Made by a program: the position numbers and the translations under genes
Shown here: positions 23,301-34,375 of the stretch, one piece after another
Layout: every line of letters starts with the position of its first letter
Position numbering within the stretch: position 1 is the stretch's first letter
Origin: Diphasiastrum complanatum
Lineage: Eukaryota; Streptophyta; Lycopodiopsida; Lycopodiales; Lycopodiaceae
Length of the DNA stretch: 64,000 nucleotides
Direction of reading: 5' to 3'
Assembly (NCBI GenBank): GCA_029204225.1
Contig: CM055095.1
Location: forward strand, 11,131,506 to 11,195,505
The notes under the pieces: model-generated
Told to the model about the DNA's origin: nothing
Databases searched by the model: none
The model's input: the letters and a program-made list of their open reading frames with translations, nothing else

Positions 23301-24311
23301 ATTTGCGGTATAGATTACCTTCCTATCACCATCAAATGCCATTAAAGATGAAAAATACTCTTTATGATATGTCATATGAGAAGTGGCTCCACTATCAATC
23401 CACCAAGGATCAATGTCTCCATGATTAGCCAACAAGCAAGATGACATAACAAAAGCATCATTTGAAAGAAGCTCATCCCCACCCTCATCAATAGTTAGAT
23501 TGGTTTGCTTTTCCCCTTGATCCCTCTTTTTCTTAAAACAATCACTAGCAAAATGCCCTTTGACTCCACAATAGAAACATTTTAGCTTAGATCTATCCTT
23601 CTTTTTGCCAAAAGTAGAGTGCTCACCTTGGTCTTGCCCTTTAGACCAATTGCTTTTACCTTTGCCCTTGAACTTGCCTTTAGAGAACATTGCCTCCTCT
23701 TCTCCTCCTTGAGATGTAGAAGATGCTCCCACTCTTGCTTGCAACCTGAATTCTTCAGCCAACAAGACCTCTTGCAAGTCTCCAACACTTGGTAAACATT
23801 TTTGGATAGCATAACTTTGAACAAGATTAGCATGATCATCCAACAAGCCATTGAGAATCACTTGAACAAGCTCCTCATTATTTATGCCATCATTAATGCA
23901 TGCTAACTCATCATTCAATGCTTTAACTCTCAAAACAAAAGCATGTCCATTCTCACTCTTCTTTTGCATACAAGAAAAGATTTGCCTTCTTAAAGTCAAC
24001 ACTCTAGAAGTAGACTTGGATTCATAAACCTTCTTCAAGGCTTCCCAAGCTTCACTAGATGATGTGCACTTACCAACCTCTTTGATAAGCTCATTTGTCA
24101 CATTCATCTTGATCATGTGAAGGGCTTTCTTTGCCCTCTTGTCATACCTCAATTGTTCTTGAGGTGCCAAAGGTCTCTCCTCCACACCTACAACAATATC
24201 CATCAACTCATTCATCTCAAGCAAAGACTCCATCCTTACTTTCCAAGTAGAATAGTTGAGGGAGGTAAGCCTATCATTGCTTTCCAACATGTAGCCTCCA
24301 TTTGTAGCCAT
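20361..24311 (-). CDS. Copia Gag-Pol polyprotein, intact
   Basis: One 1316-residue frame makes the proteins needed for reverse transcription and insertion. Visible parts are the gag domain (about 10-200), zinc knuckle CFYCGVKGHFASDC (245-258), aspartic protease WWIDSGATSHM (catalytic D306), and integrase zinc finger (H439, H444, C473, C476). The integrase catalytic triad is D503, D565 and E601, with the expected 35 residues between the last two. The reverse transcriptase has YVDD (992-995), and RNase H has D1156, E1199 and D1234. The order integrase before reverse transcriptase defines Ty1/copia. Length matches the usual 1300-1400 residues. The start is the first Met, and related copies start at the same place. 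The stop TGA overlaps the 3' LTR by five bases. No break or missing catalytic residue was found. Confidence 0.96.
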   Translation of the reverse strand: MATNGGYMLESNDRLTSLNYSTWKVRMESLLEMNELMDIVVGVEERPLAPQEQLRYDKRAKKALHMIKMNVTNELIKEVGKCTSSSEAWEALKKVYESKSTSRVLTLRRQIFSCMQKKSENGHAFVLRVKALNDELACINDGINNEELVQVILNGLLDDHANLVQSYAIQKCLPSVGDLQEVLLAEEFRLQARVGASSTSQGGEEEAMFSKGKFKGKGKSNWSKGQDQGEHSTFGKKKDRSKLKCFYCGVKGHFASDCFKKKRDQGEKQTNLTIDEGGDELLSNDAFVMSSCLLANHGDIDPWWIDSGATSHMTYHKEYFSSLMAFDGDRKVIYTANDGECAIKGIGTIPISLSTNRNIELKDVLLIPSITKNLLSVSQMLDKGFKVEFDGDACLIKKGCSIIAKGKRQGKLFKLDACVVANQVGCMANEQMSIQEVWHKRMGHLNYKALEVIAKKEVVRGLPKSLTCLNHVCEECALSKSHRLPYTRSISRSKMPFSLLHSDIHGVTTISNGGAKMYVTFIDDFSRFCWVYLLKSKDEVFDVFVKFKVAIETQFTTKIKCLRSDNGGEYISNKFKAFCDEHGIKREYTCPRTPQQNGVAERKNRTLCESAKAMRLNANLPKPFWSDALLCANFLCNRWPSVVLEGKTPFEALFGTKPNVKFLRTFGCICYFNITLDDRTKEDPSSRKGIFVGYSEVSKAYRIYVPSIKKVFTSRDVIFDEGNIPKVVSSDDGVVATNVLDDNGVDDTLDVDVEEASSSQIPRRTPRHKVKPSRLTYDGKGKQVVDGSNYAFLTSFDVPSCVDEARQEEEWIQAMDLEFEALMKNNTWRLVELPKGKSAIGCKWIFKVKTNQDGSINKLKARLVAKGYAQEHGIDYEETFAPVAKMVSIRVIISLATLYGWDLWQLDISNAFLNGDLEEEVYMEQPESYVSHSKPNHVCFLQKSLYGLKQAPRSWYASLNSFLLSQNFTMSEYDHSLYFRISANDVTILLIYVDDIILSGGNKEDIEDIKKALKKEFEVHDLGLLSYILGIEVIRTSQITFISQEKYAISILNRFHMVDANPIDTPMESHVKLTIRGNERSFEDITLYRKLIGSLIYLTITRPDLSYCVGRLSQFMQDPSIEHWKLGKRILRYISGTKDFGIVYRGSSPNLFGFSDSDFAGDLMDRKSINAHAIFIGDGAISWMSKKQATISLSSSEAEYKALTSCTKEMVWIKRMIMELHLLDFSESPIIFCDNLSAQSLASNPVFHARSKHIEVAYHFVREQVLAKEIKLEHVPSKECVADIFTKALGKDLFFKHRTSLGVLSKSMLKLVEEGV
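20366..20380 (-). other. Polypurine tract of element C
   Basis: On the minus strand GTTGAAGAGGGAG directly precedes the 3' LTR. This is the primer for plus-strand synthesis. It is also the last coding part of the polyprotein. Confidence 0.85.
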
Positions 24312-24908
24312 GTTGCAATGATTGATCTCTGATCTTTGACCTGTTCCAATGCACTAAGCACTCTCTTGAATCAACAAATGAAACACAAGAAGAAATCACA
24401 AAGATTTGGAACCTAAAACCTTACTTTTTCTCTCTTTTCCTCACTTTTTCCTTAATTTTAGCCACTAGTTTTATGATTTCTTGATCAAACCAAGACCAAA
24501 CCTCAATATACTTGCTTTTCCCTCACTCCTAAGATTGAAATACACTCTTGAATCATTCAGCAAACTGAAAATCAGAGGGTTACATCAATTTTGAAGTTTT
24601 TGACATGAAGAAGCAAGAAATTGAATCAAAAAACTATATGCTAGAATGGAAAACTAATAGGATCTTGTTGGATCTTGCATCTCCCTCTTTCCAAAACAAT
24701 TTTTGTCTCCTTATTCTGATAAGTACAGAGGGAATTCGCCCTACTTCAATTGAAATGCATACAAATGATGTTTTGATCACAAAGATCCAATTTCTACACA
24801 TAAATCAACAAGATTTTTAGCTAGAAACTTGATTGGAATGCTACAAAAGCAAACTCGCCCACAAATCTCTTCTAAATCTGGCAAAACCTGCACATTTGGC
24901 CGCCTAAT

Positions 24909-24920
24909 GCTCTGATACCA
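24909..24920 (-). other. Primer binding site of element C
   Basis: TGGTATCAGAGC on the minus strand directly follows the 5' LTR, complementary to initiator tRNA-Met. The leader from here to the ATG at 24311 is about 600 bases long and has no other gene. Confidence 0.88.
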
Positions 24921-25573
24921 TGTGAAAAACTCAGATCCAAAAGATGCTAAAGTTTCATAAAGATCTTGGCCATGGAAGTTATGCACATCTAGATTGAAAA
25001 AATGATAGAAATTGTGATGTTAAGCATACTAAACATCAACTAAACATCAAAATCTGATCATAAGCTTCCACAAACAGAAACTTGCTGTCCCTGTCCGTAC
25101 TTCAGAGCCTACAACCTGCATTTCACACGTGTGAAGCCATAGCAACAAAGAAATCACAATTCTAGTGGCTAGAATGCAAGATATGAACAAAAAAGTGAGA
25201 GAGAAGAAGATGGACCTTCAAAGAGCATAACATTCATTCAATAGAATGAAAATGAGATATGTACATACTCGTGGAGATGGCTATTTATAGCAGCCATAGT
25301 GCCTCTTGGCCACTTGTCTTATGATAGGCTAAAATTGGGGTCCAATAGGATTCACCCATATACCTAGAAATTTGGTCAAATAGGAATGCACCAAATTATG
25401 AGCCAATAGAAGAGCTCCACACTCGACCTCCTCTAATTAATGTGACCTCAAAAGTAGTGTACACATACTTTGGGCCTCTACATACATGTATGAACCTATC
25501 TCTAACTTTTATTTGGCCATAGGCCTACAAAATCTCAAGTTAGGAAAATACTACTAGTTGACAATTTTTCACA
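24921..25573 (-). repeat. 5' LTR of element C
   Basis: Same length and, by eye, same sequence as the 3' LTR. The TATA-like CTATAAATAG lies at 25281-25290 (minus) and would drive the element RNA. Confidence 0.93.
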
Positions 25574-25586
25574 CTCCCTCTTCAAC

Positions 25587-26790
25587 CAAATGAGCTAAAG
25601 GAGTGTATGGAGCATATTTGACCTCCATCAATGTTTCATATCAAGAAGAAAAGCAAAAAAATTATTAGCTTCATAAAAAAGAAGACAATAACATTTTTAC
25701 TGGAGGCCTACTACTTGACGTAAGTCATTAGCAAGAATAGTGTCACTAATAGGTAATGCAGAAAGTTTAAAAACAGTCGCTCCTACAAATTGAGCTTGTC
25801 AAAGATTTGAAAATGTTTGAAAATGATGCAATGCAATATAAATACATTGATGCTAGAAAGATACAATGGTGGATGTGATGTAACATTTTGTCCCTACCAT
25901 TTTACAACAAGCTATGTAGATAAGGACAAAAAATCATTAAATGTTTTATGAAGACATCCATATGTTTTTAAAGCAAAGGGGATTTTTTTTCACCAAACAC
26001 ATGGTCATTGTAATCTTGCTCCTTCTCTTGAGCTGTTGAGATGCAATAGCCCCTTGTGTGATGGAAGAACAACGAAGTAGGTCTTGTCGAGAGGGATGAC
26101 AAATAGCAACATCACCCAGACTGCAAATCCCCTCACGTGGAGGTCGACACATTGACGAGATGACTACAAAGATGGCCCTGGCAACATGTGTTTTTGTTCT
26201 CGAACCGTTTGAAAATCACTATCTTGTGACACTAGACGATCTCCACCTAGGGGCGCCACATAAGAAGATGAATAGCTAGGAAAAATCCAGCACACGACCA
26301 CATGAACACTTAGAGAGACCATTTAACATTTGATGTGGTAGTCTCAATTTTGTACAAAGGGTAATGACAAACAAGTCTGAGGAGAGTTGCAAGAGTGGAA
26401 GAATTGGACATGCAACGCTGAGTGAAGGAATAAGTTTGCTATGTGAGAGTATTTTGAAAAAGTAATTGTTGATTTTCCACCAAAGATTCAAAGGGAATCG
26501 TAAAAGGCTACACTTGGTGGAAGTAGACATCTAAGAGTGGGAACTTCATGTTGAAAAGCGAAATTGTAGATTTCCACATGAGCCACGAATAAAGAAGAAA
26601 AGATTCCAATATGGCTTTTCAATGCACTTCAATTGTTGCAAAAAGGTTGTTGAACTGGATTTCGCACCACATTGAACCCACGAAACAATATCAACGTGGC
26701 AAACCTTTTGAATGGACAAAATCTTTAAAATTCAAAAGTTCCCGGTTCTTTTCATTTTTAGGGTTCCGGGGACTGAATTCAACAACCACC
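25587..26790. other. No gene recognised; upstream region of the next gene
   Basis: Frames on the minus strand (25946-26152, 26276-26530) lack protein-like motifs. The right end is the likely promoter of the small gene at 26.9 kb. Confidence 0.35.
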
Positions 26791-26798
26791 TGCACAAG

Positions 26799-26806
26799 TA
26801 TAAATA
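26799..26806 (+). promoter_or_regulatory. TATA box of the 26.9 kb gene
   Basis: TATAAATA lies 113 bases before the ATG at 26919, and a GA microsatellite (26830-26875) lies between, in the likely 5' UTR. Confidence 0.5.
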
Positions 26807-26835
26807 AGACTGTGTGTCTGTGTATGTGGAGAGAA

Positions 26836-26878
<43 letters not shown>

Positions 26879-26918
26879 GTGAGAGTGTCCAACTTACGCA
26901 GACTTTTCTGAGCGTTCT

Positions 26919-27530
26919 TTGTCACTTGATAAAAGTTACGCATTGTGTACTAATTTTGTGCAGCAAAATTCATCTGTTTCCCAACAAAATTCATCTGTTT
27001 CCCCCCACGAAATGGAAAATTATCGCTGGAATATCCAGGAAATATCAAACTCCACGCCTGCTAAGGGTGATGGATCACGCCAGATAAGTCATGAAAAGTT
27101 TCCAGGACAAGCGCCCAATTTAGGTGACGATGAAGTTGATTCAATTATGCGCTCTTTAGGATGGATGCCCTGGGATCCATATCAGGGTTATAGGGAATAT
27201 GTAATGTTTCCCTCTTCTGGAAATATGAGCAACGTAAATATTGTAAAGGTCAAGTATCCCGTACGATTTAAAAATCCAGAAAAGATGAAAAACTTTTTGC
27301 CTGAGATTCAACAATTAACTCTGATGGTGAGAAACTTCAAAGCTGATTCAGGTATAAAGTTCTTCTTTCGCTTTTAATGTTTCCAGTGCTATTTTTGAGC
27401 TTTATAATTATAAAACGCAGGTTATATGGAGCACTATTTCTTGAGAATATAATCGTGTGCAGGTGTCAATGGAATACGTGTTTGGCAGCTGAACAAAGAT
27501 GGAAAATGGCTCCAGAGCTCCGGTAGATAA
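26919..27530 (+). CDS. Two-exon gene of unknown function
   Basis: Exons 26919-27351 and 27463-27530 join across a 111-nt intron (CAG|GTATAA ... GTGCAG|GT) in matching phase, giving 166 residues. The protein begins with a Ser/Asn-rich stretch containing the repeat QQNSSVS twice. A conserved-looking core follows (DDEVDSIMRSLGWMPWDPY), then a Lys-rich part and the end GIRVWQLNKDGKWLQSSGR. An inner ATG at 27011 (MENYRW) is an alternative start. There is no signal peptide, membrane segment or known motif. A TATA box and splice signals that keep the frame support a real gene. I do not recognise the family. Confidence 0.6.
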
Positions 27531-27765
27531 TAGATCTACAATGTTACGTAGAACCAGTTAAAAATTTTCTTTCCCTTCAAAAATATAGAACTGTTTTGTC
27601 CTCCATTATCTTAGTCTGTGTTCTTCCACTTTTAATTTTCTTCGTTCGTACTGAAGCTTGTAAATTTTTCATTTTGGAACAATAACCGCCTAACTTCTAG
27701 AGTTTATCACTCAATTATGCATGGATCTGGAATGGATATGCATGTTTATTCCCTCTCTAGTGAGC

Positions 27766-27804
<39 letters not shown>

Positions 27805-29850
27805 CGTTTCTTCGTTTTCAGCAACTGCGCTATAATGATGCCTAATCATGTTTCAGAGTTTTGTCTTATTGGTTAAAAGCGGAATTGGGTATTACCGAAA
27901 ATATGGTGATGCGTCATGTTAGTCATCAAAGGGCAGTTTCTTTACTTCTTTTTTTCTAACGCGCGTTCAATTTTCACATACAAACATTCAAAGAGGGATA
28001 ACATGCCAGAAGCTTCGCCGTCTAGGGCAGATTACACTCATGTGCTTCATCATATATTGTCTACTTCTTCAAAATTATTTCAAATATTGGCATGGTATTG
28101 ATCGTATTAACGTTTCTAAAGCATTAGCTATGATATTCCAAGCGTTCTTAGAAAATATCATCCCATCAGAACTTTGAAATAAAAGGGAGAATTTAGTTTG
28201 AACTCTAAGTTTGCATCAAAGTTGCTGGTTGACAGTAAGTTGACTCTCGGCTGCTGTAGAGTATAGAATATTAAAACCTGGTGCCCCAAACTTGATTTGG
28301 TGTCACCCATAATTGTCCCCACGTAGCCTCTGAATCAACTCTAGAGTCAGTGTTCCAGTCTCATCCTGACACTAGGGTAAAGGGCAAAGATTAGTTACAT
28401 GAGGTGTTTTGGGTTGGGAGAAGAGAGGCTACTTAGAGCTTTATCTACCGCAATCGATGAGTGGCTATAGCAAAGTTGAACGTGTAAATGCCTGCCACAT
28501 CATATTTAAGTTGCCATTTATGAGGTAGTTTTGCTGCGCCCATGTATAATAAATGATGGGAGTTCATGGTTCGGTTTGCTTGCTTTTAAGAAGCATTATC
28601 CATCCTTGGCTTTTATAACATTGGCCTTATAATGGATGTACAATGTATTAAAAGTATTGCTTGTATATAGAAGCAACTAATGAAACAATACAAAAGGTGA
28701 TCAAATAAGATCACAAGAGGCCCTGCACCTGACTGCAAAACAAAAATAAGAAAGGCAATCAAAGAAGATCACGAGAGTCTCTACATTAGACAAAATTTTA
28801 GTGGCTTGTGCTGAAGCTACAAATCAGATGATATAAAACTTTGAAAAAAAATATAGTAGCTTGTAATAATTCATTGATAGTTGTTGGTTTTGTGCATGTT
28901 ATTTTTATTATAAGAAGCTAGAACATGCTGTAAGGTTTGTAAGCCTACGACAAAGTCTTCATGGATGTGCTTAGTGGTGTATATAGCTACTACATAGCAA
29001 CTGTGTTTTGGAACTATTATTTGAGGATATGATATATTAGTGTATTAATAGCATGACCTTTCTGCTTGTTGTTTTGTAGTAAGGGTTGTTAAATTGTTTT
29101 GTAGCAAGAATAGTTGCATAAAAAATCACTTCCTTTTATGTTAGTCAATTTCTACACTTTTTCAAAATGAAATAGGACCAAAACCTAATCAACCCCTACT
29201 TGAGTCTCCCAATAATGAACACATGTTTAGATTTGATCCCAAACATCTATAAACATGTCATTCTATAGTGAAAAGCATTTAATGCATCATCAATATAGAC
29301 ATCTACCAAAGATAACCAAAAACATGAAGATAGTATTACTCCAGAATCTTTCACAAATTGAAACCTAGCATCATGGTAGGGGATGGCGTGCCCCTAGAGA
29401 CAGTTGGCTTCCGCAAGAGAGTGCTAGCCCCATCCCTCCCCTCCCCTTTTTTTCTTTTAATGTTTCATAGTGTTTTTCTTGATTCAAATTTTGTTGGGCA
29501 TGGTCCAAAAGCAGGATACCATCAATTCCTCCGGTCGTACATCCTCTGAACAGGGTTTTTGGTGTGCAAATACAAGAGACAATTGGGGATGAGTCAACTA
29601 TTCCTAATGTATAGAAAATAATAGGTAGACACATAACATACATATTAAAAATAGACACTTTTACAAATTTGTTGATGCCCAATGTGGGTTATCTTTTATT
29701 GGAATAGATAGTTTATACATGTTTTTCTGAGAAGCTGCCCTACATTCTTAAAGAAATCAAACATGGTAGGAAATCTACGATTATATTTAGATCTACATTC
29801 AAATGAGTGTCGAGATGATGCATATTCAGATCTAGATTCAAATGATTTAG
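27531..29850. other. 3' flank and intergenic sequence without recognised genes
   Basis: A CT microsatellite lies at 27770-27800. The rest shows no coding or repeat structure that I can name. Confidence 0.4.
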
Positions 29851-29879
29851 ATTTAGATGTGGTAATTAAAATAAATAGT

Positions 29880-31690
29880 GTATGTTACTGATTGAGAAAA
29901 AATGAATGTCATGTGACACACCTGTTCACAATGACGAGGCAACACCAATGTGTCTGAATAGTCCATGCTTAATGTCTTGGTTGGATCGATAGCAAAAAAT
30001 CCACTATGGTCTCTTTTACGGTTGCATTTGACCCTTGATAATTGATTTTGAACCATTTCACATCAAACAAAAAGTATTTTCCATTTTCACCAAAACACAC
30101 TTCATATATATCTTGAATAGTTCCTACATACTCGAGCTCTCCAGAGATTGGACTTTGGTCTCATGCACTACTCCGACTTTCTTGATTAAAAGATGCCATA
30201 ACACCGCAATCATAAGTTCGTCGTTTCATATCAACTCGTTCAACGCGATGATGATGACCATATGCCCACATTGCACTATACTTTTGATACTGCCACATAT
30301 TAATTGTAATTAAGACAATAATCAATCATTATACAAGCTACATTGTATTTTATAAAAATAGAATAAACAAACCTTCCAATCACATCCTCTTGCAAAATCC
30401 CATTCCATGTCAAACATGACTTGTCCATTTGAGCTTGCTTGTTGGAGTGTGTCAACCATTCATTCTATAGTGCATTGGTTGGGCAATGGCTCAACATCAC
30501 GTGAAGGTGCAGCATGACCCCTATCTCTATTATGTTGGTGTCTATTTCTAGCCAACGTTCTTTTTTTCTTCTCATGTTCATATAATTCCAACCACTTATC
30601 CATCACTCCATAATTATAGAGCATGAAAGTAGAAATTTTTTCTCTAAGAAAAGGTGTCATTTTCTTAGGAGCACCTGGGAAGGATTGGAACGTCAAAATT
30701 CACCAACCTTGGGGTTTTTCACCTTTTACCTCATTGTTCTCCTCATCATTCCATAGCCGTGGCGTACATGAATGTCTTTGAAGCAAAAATTCAGTGACAT
30801 AAATAAGAGATTCTTGTGCTAACCACCCCTCGGCCATACTTTCCTCTGGTCTTGTCTTTTGACGCACAAAATCTTTCAAAACTTTCATGAATCTATCCAA
30901 AAAAAAAACCTCCACCTATAAACATATATTGCATGATAAGAGCAATGTTCAATGACATAAAAAAAATGATGCTAAATATATTGAAGCCACAAATACCAAA
31001 ATAATCTATTTTGTACCTTGAGTGCACGGGACCGACAATGCCAATTTCTTGGACCAAGTGCACAAGAAGATGCACTTGTATGTCCAAGATTGAGGTTGGA
31101 AAATCTCTCTCAAGCATACATACAACCTCCAGTATATCTTCATGTTTTTTTCTCCACATCTATCTCACGAATCTCCTTGTCACACATCCATCTACACCAT
31201 ATTTGTAGTATATGATCATCAGATGACTTTATCGAATTTGTAGGTAAAATAAATATGCAATAACATAAAACGTGAGTGAAAGAAATGTAAGTACCTGACA
31301 ATGGATGCTAATTTGTAAATGGTATCGCGAAGTTGATCAGTTAGACAACCACAAACACACATTGGCAATATGTACTGAAGCATCTTCAACCAATCATGAG
31401 ATTTAAGACCATGAAATTTTCCTTCTGCTGTGAATGAGCAAAACTAGTTGGTATTCTCATCTCGCAAATGACTGACCGTACATACTTGTACTCTTCCTTG
31501 GTAAGAATCCAAGGGGCTCTTTGAATGATATGAGTATTTCCATCTATACGGGATTTTGGCCAGTATTCTTTTTTTGTCTTTGATTCTTGCAGCTCTTGTC
31601 TTGCATTTATACTATCTTTTTCGCCCACCAAGTGTTTCCATATTGATTCACCCACATTTTTTAATATAGTCTTGCTATTCATAAGACTTT
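29880..31690 (-). pseudogene. CACTA TnpD-like transposase, C-terminal half
   Basis: Exons read leftward in the usual order. 31682-31295 carries the segment before and including GLKSHDW (YTLTKEE-like PWILTKEEYKYV; then LKMLQYILPMC). 31159-31017 carries the DUF4218 block FPTSILDIQVHLLVHLVQE and a splice donor AAG|GTAC. 30910-30700 has DRFMKVLKDFVRQKTRPEES and AEGWLAQESL. 30690-30460 has LREKISTFMLYNYGVMDKW. 30310-29880 is DUF4216, with DMKRRTYDCGVMASFNQE and, later, DHSGFFAIDP. Frameshifts near 31440, a stop at 30700 and a stop near 30150 show that it is dead. It is cut on its N-terminal side at about 31690 by copia sequence. Confidence 0.8.
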
Positions 31691-31691
31691 A

Positions 31692-32752
31692 CCAAGTTTG
31701 ATTGATCTTCAAGAGATCTTGATCAATGAAGAATATATGCTTCAAGCAAGAGGTGATTCTTCATCAACATCTCAAGTTGGAGAGGAGGCTCTGTTCATCA
31801 AGCGCAAATTCAAGGGCAAAAGCAAAACTTAGTGGTCTAAAGGGCAAGATGAAGGGGAGGCTTCTTCAAATGGCAAAAGAAAGATAGATCAAAGCTCAAG
31901 TGCTTCTATTTTGGCATCATTGGACACTTTGCAAGTGAGTGCTACAAGAAGAAGAGAGATCAAGGAGACAAGCAAGGTAATCTTACACTTGATGAGGATG
32001 GTTTGGATGTTTAAAATGAAAATGATGATGCTTTTGTGATGTCTTCATGTATGCTTGTTAATGATGGATATCTAGATCTATGGTGGATTGATAGTGCAGC
32101 AAGTTCACACGTGACTTTTCACAAAGAGTACTTCACTACTTTGTTGGCATGTGGAGATGACAATAGGGTGATCTACACAGCCAATGATGGTGAGTGTGCA
32201 ATCAAAGTGATTTGCACAATCTCTACAAATAGGAATGTTCATTTGGAGGATGTTTTGTTTATTCCATCTATTACCAATAATTTACTTAGTGTGAGTCAAT
32301 TTCTAAGTAAAGGTCTCAAAGTTGAGTTTCATGGATATGCTTGTATGATCAGAATGAAGGATTGATTGCAAAAGATAAAAGGCAAGGGAAGTTGTTCAAA
32401 CTAGATGCTTGTGTTATTGCTAACCAGGTTGGATGTGTTTCAAGAGAGAAAATACCTATTCAAGAGGTTTGGCATAAAAGGATGAGACACCTAAACTTCA
32501 AGTCATTGTAGATAATGACTAGGAACCAAGTTGTAATTGGTCTTCCAAGTTCCTTGAAAAGTATCAATCATTTCAAAGTCACATAAACTACCTTATACTA
32601 TATCTACATGTAGATCTACAAAGCCTTTTCAAGTTGTACATTCGGATATTCATGGAATTACTACAATTAGTAATAGTGGAGCTAAGATGTATGTAACTTT
32701 TATTGATGATTTTAATAGATTTTGTTGGATCTATCTACTAAAGAACAAGTGT
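31692..32752 (+). pseudogene. Copia family 2 fragment: gag end, protease, integrase start
   Basis: Recognisable blocks, in shifting frames, are the gag linker (SSTSQVGEEAL), protease WWIDSAASSHVTFHKEYF (31.9-32.1 kb; the usual DSGA is changed to DSAA), NLLSVSQFLSKGLKVEF, and the integrase start up to FIDDF-RFCWIYLLKN at 32700-32752. Multiple frameshifts and a stop near 32010 are present. A close inverted paralog is at 56669-57610. Both end at the same base, where repeat family D begins. Confidence 0.8.
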
Positions 32753-32935
32753 TAGCCAAAATTTCGACACAAAAAATCGGGCTAATTTGGAACAAAACGC
32801 AGTTACAAAGTATTTAAGGAGCACCAAAATACTGTGGATGTCGCGAAAGTTGAGCAAAATATTGGATCAAAGAGGGGTCCCAGCCCGTCCTAAAAGTGGC
32901 TAGACATGTTAATTAGTAGCATAATATATTTGTAC
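32753..32935 (-). repeat. Repeat family D fragment
   Basis: It starts TGTTAGCCAAA and matches the reverse complement of 56500-56668. The same junction to copia sequence occurs in both copies. Confidence 0.6.
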
Positions 32936-32944
32936 AACCGGTCT

Positions 32945-33304
32945 AAGCAATGTTAGCATGAGCATCCAATAATCCATTAAGAATAACTTGAACAAGCTCT
33001 CCTTCCTTAATGCTCTCATCAATGCAAGCTAACTCGTCATTCAAGCATCCTTTGATGAAGTACTCTTACCAACGTCCTTGAGAAGCACATTGGTAATATT
33101 CATCTTTATCATGTGTAGAGCCCTTTTGGCCCTCTTGTCATACCTCATTTGATGTTGTTGTGTTGGTGGTCTCTCCTCCAAACCTACAACAATACCCAAA
33201 ACATCATTCATCTCAAGAAGTGATTCCATCCTCACTTTCCACAATGAATAGCTATTTGAGGTAAGCCTATCATTGGCTTCCAACATGACTCCACTTGATG
33301 TAGC
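32945..33304 (-). pseudogene. Copia family 2 gag N-terminus, with internal deletion
   Basis: The ATG at 33304 opens a frame related to the start of element C gag (MLEANDRLTS, KVRMESLLEMND, KRALHMIKMN). At about 33045 it jumps, after SSKDA, to the later gag block NDELAC ... VQVILNGLLDAHAN (33040-32950), so roughly 45 codons are deleted. Codon 23 is Trp here, unlike the stop in the copy at 11460. Confidence 0.75.
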
Positions 33305-33309
33305 CATGT

Positions 33310-33590
33310 AGCAATGACCCGATCCTCTTTTTCAACTTGTTTCAATACACAAAGCACTCCTTTGAACAACAACAAATATTTTCAAAAGGATATCATAGAG
33401 ATATGAAACTTCTCAATTCTCTTTTGTATTTCACACGTGTGGATCTGAAAATAGCATTTAATGAACATTCTACACACAAAATTGCAAGATATCACAAGTA
33501 GAACCCAAAGAGAGCCATGTATAAGCTTGAATGATAGAAAAGAGAGATAATATCTTCTCTCCCCATGAGTAAAATAATGTTCAATTTTGA
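33310..33590 (-). repeat. Leader/LTR segment of copia family 2
   Basis: Near-identical to 11117-11393 and placed directly before gag in both copies. Confidence 0.55.
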
Positions 33591-33799
33591 TGTCATATTT
33601 AAGTTTCAATTTGAATGATGCTTAGTGTTTTGATATTTGAATTATAAGATGATATCTTTTATTTGAGAATGTGAATAGTCTTAATAGTGGTATTTATGTT
33701 TTTTAAAAATAATGTTCAATTTTCATATCTTGATTTAAGTTCCACATTGTATATATTGTTGTTCAATTTTGATGTCTTATTTGTTTTCCCATGTTTGAA

Positions 33800-34250
33800 G
33801 GAATATGAATCGTCATCTAGTTCTAGTGATGATCACATACATTCTGTATCCACCACAAGATTGTGATACAATGGGCCACATATAGATCAACTATCTCGTC
33901 GTGAATGGATGGGATTACGAGCCATGATGAGAAGAGATGAACACAAAATGGTCTCGACCTAACTCTTCTTCTTCCTCAAAATCAAGTTCAAGTGATGAAC
34001 ATGATTGTTCTATGCAACATGAAGTTGAAATTATGAACAACTTGATAAATGATGTCTATGAGCATCATGACAATATGAAAGAACCCACTGAACATGGTAT
34101 CGAATCTTCTATGACTAACGGGGAAAGGAAATTGAGAGAAGAATCACATACACCATTATACGCTAGAGCAAAGACATCTCGTTTGTCCGTTGTGTTGCTT
34201 GTTGAATCTCCAAGCAAAATATAAATGGAGTGATACAAGTGTTACATCTT
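33800..34250 (+). pseudogene. CACTA TnpD-like transposase, N-terminal exon
   Basis: After an acceptor-like TTTGAAG near 33800 the DNA encodes a Ser-rich linker and then, from about 34150, TPLYARAKTSRLSV. One frame later it reads LNLQAKYKWSDTSVTSLFG. Plant CACTA transposases have a matching block (Y-x-x-A-K-x-S-x-L-x-x-x-x-x-LLNLKAKYGWS) at this place. A single frameshift near 34200 separates the two parts, so the gene is broken here. Confidence 0.6.
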
Positions 34251-34375
34251 TATTTGGGTGAAGAGGACTGAATTATTTTTTATTTAACTAAGTGTGTACT
34301 TGTGTAAGTTAAAAATTTTAGTTGAATAAGCAATTATGTTTCATGTTATGCAAATTCATTTAGTTATATGCAGGG

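Larger units (their letters stand above)
19713..25573 (-). mobile_element. Complete Ty1/copia retrotransposon (element C)
   Basis: The 5861-bp element has two 653-bp LTRs that look identical by eye, an initiator tRNA-Met primer site, one intact polyprotein and a polypurine tract, in the order gag-protease-integrase-RT-RNase H. Termini are TGTGAAAAA and TTTTTCACA. The flanks CTATT on the left and CTCCC on the right are not a target duplication. The right flank (25574-25586) repeats the 13 bases that lie just inside the other LTR. Identical LTRs and an open frame indicate very recent insertion and probable autonomy. Confidence 0.93.

Noticed and set aside
20361-25573. Host gene call for plus-strand frames such as 21597-21914 and 22306-22653
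   Set aside because: They are antisense shadows of the intact copia polyprotein.
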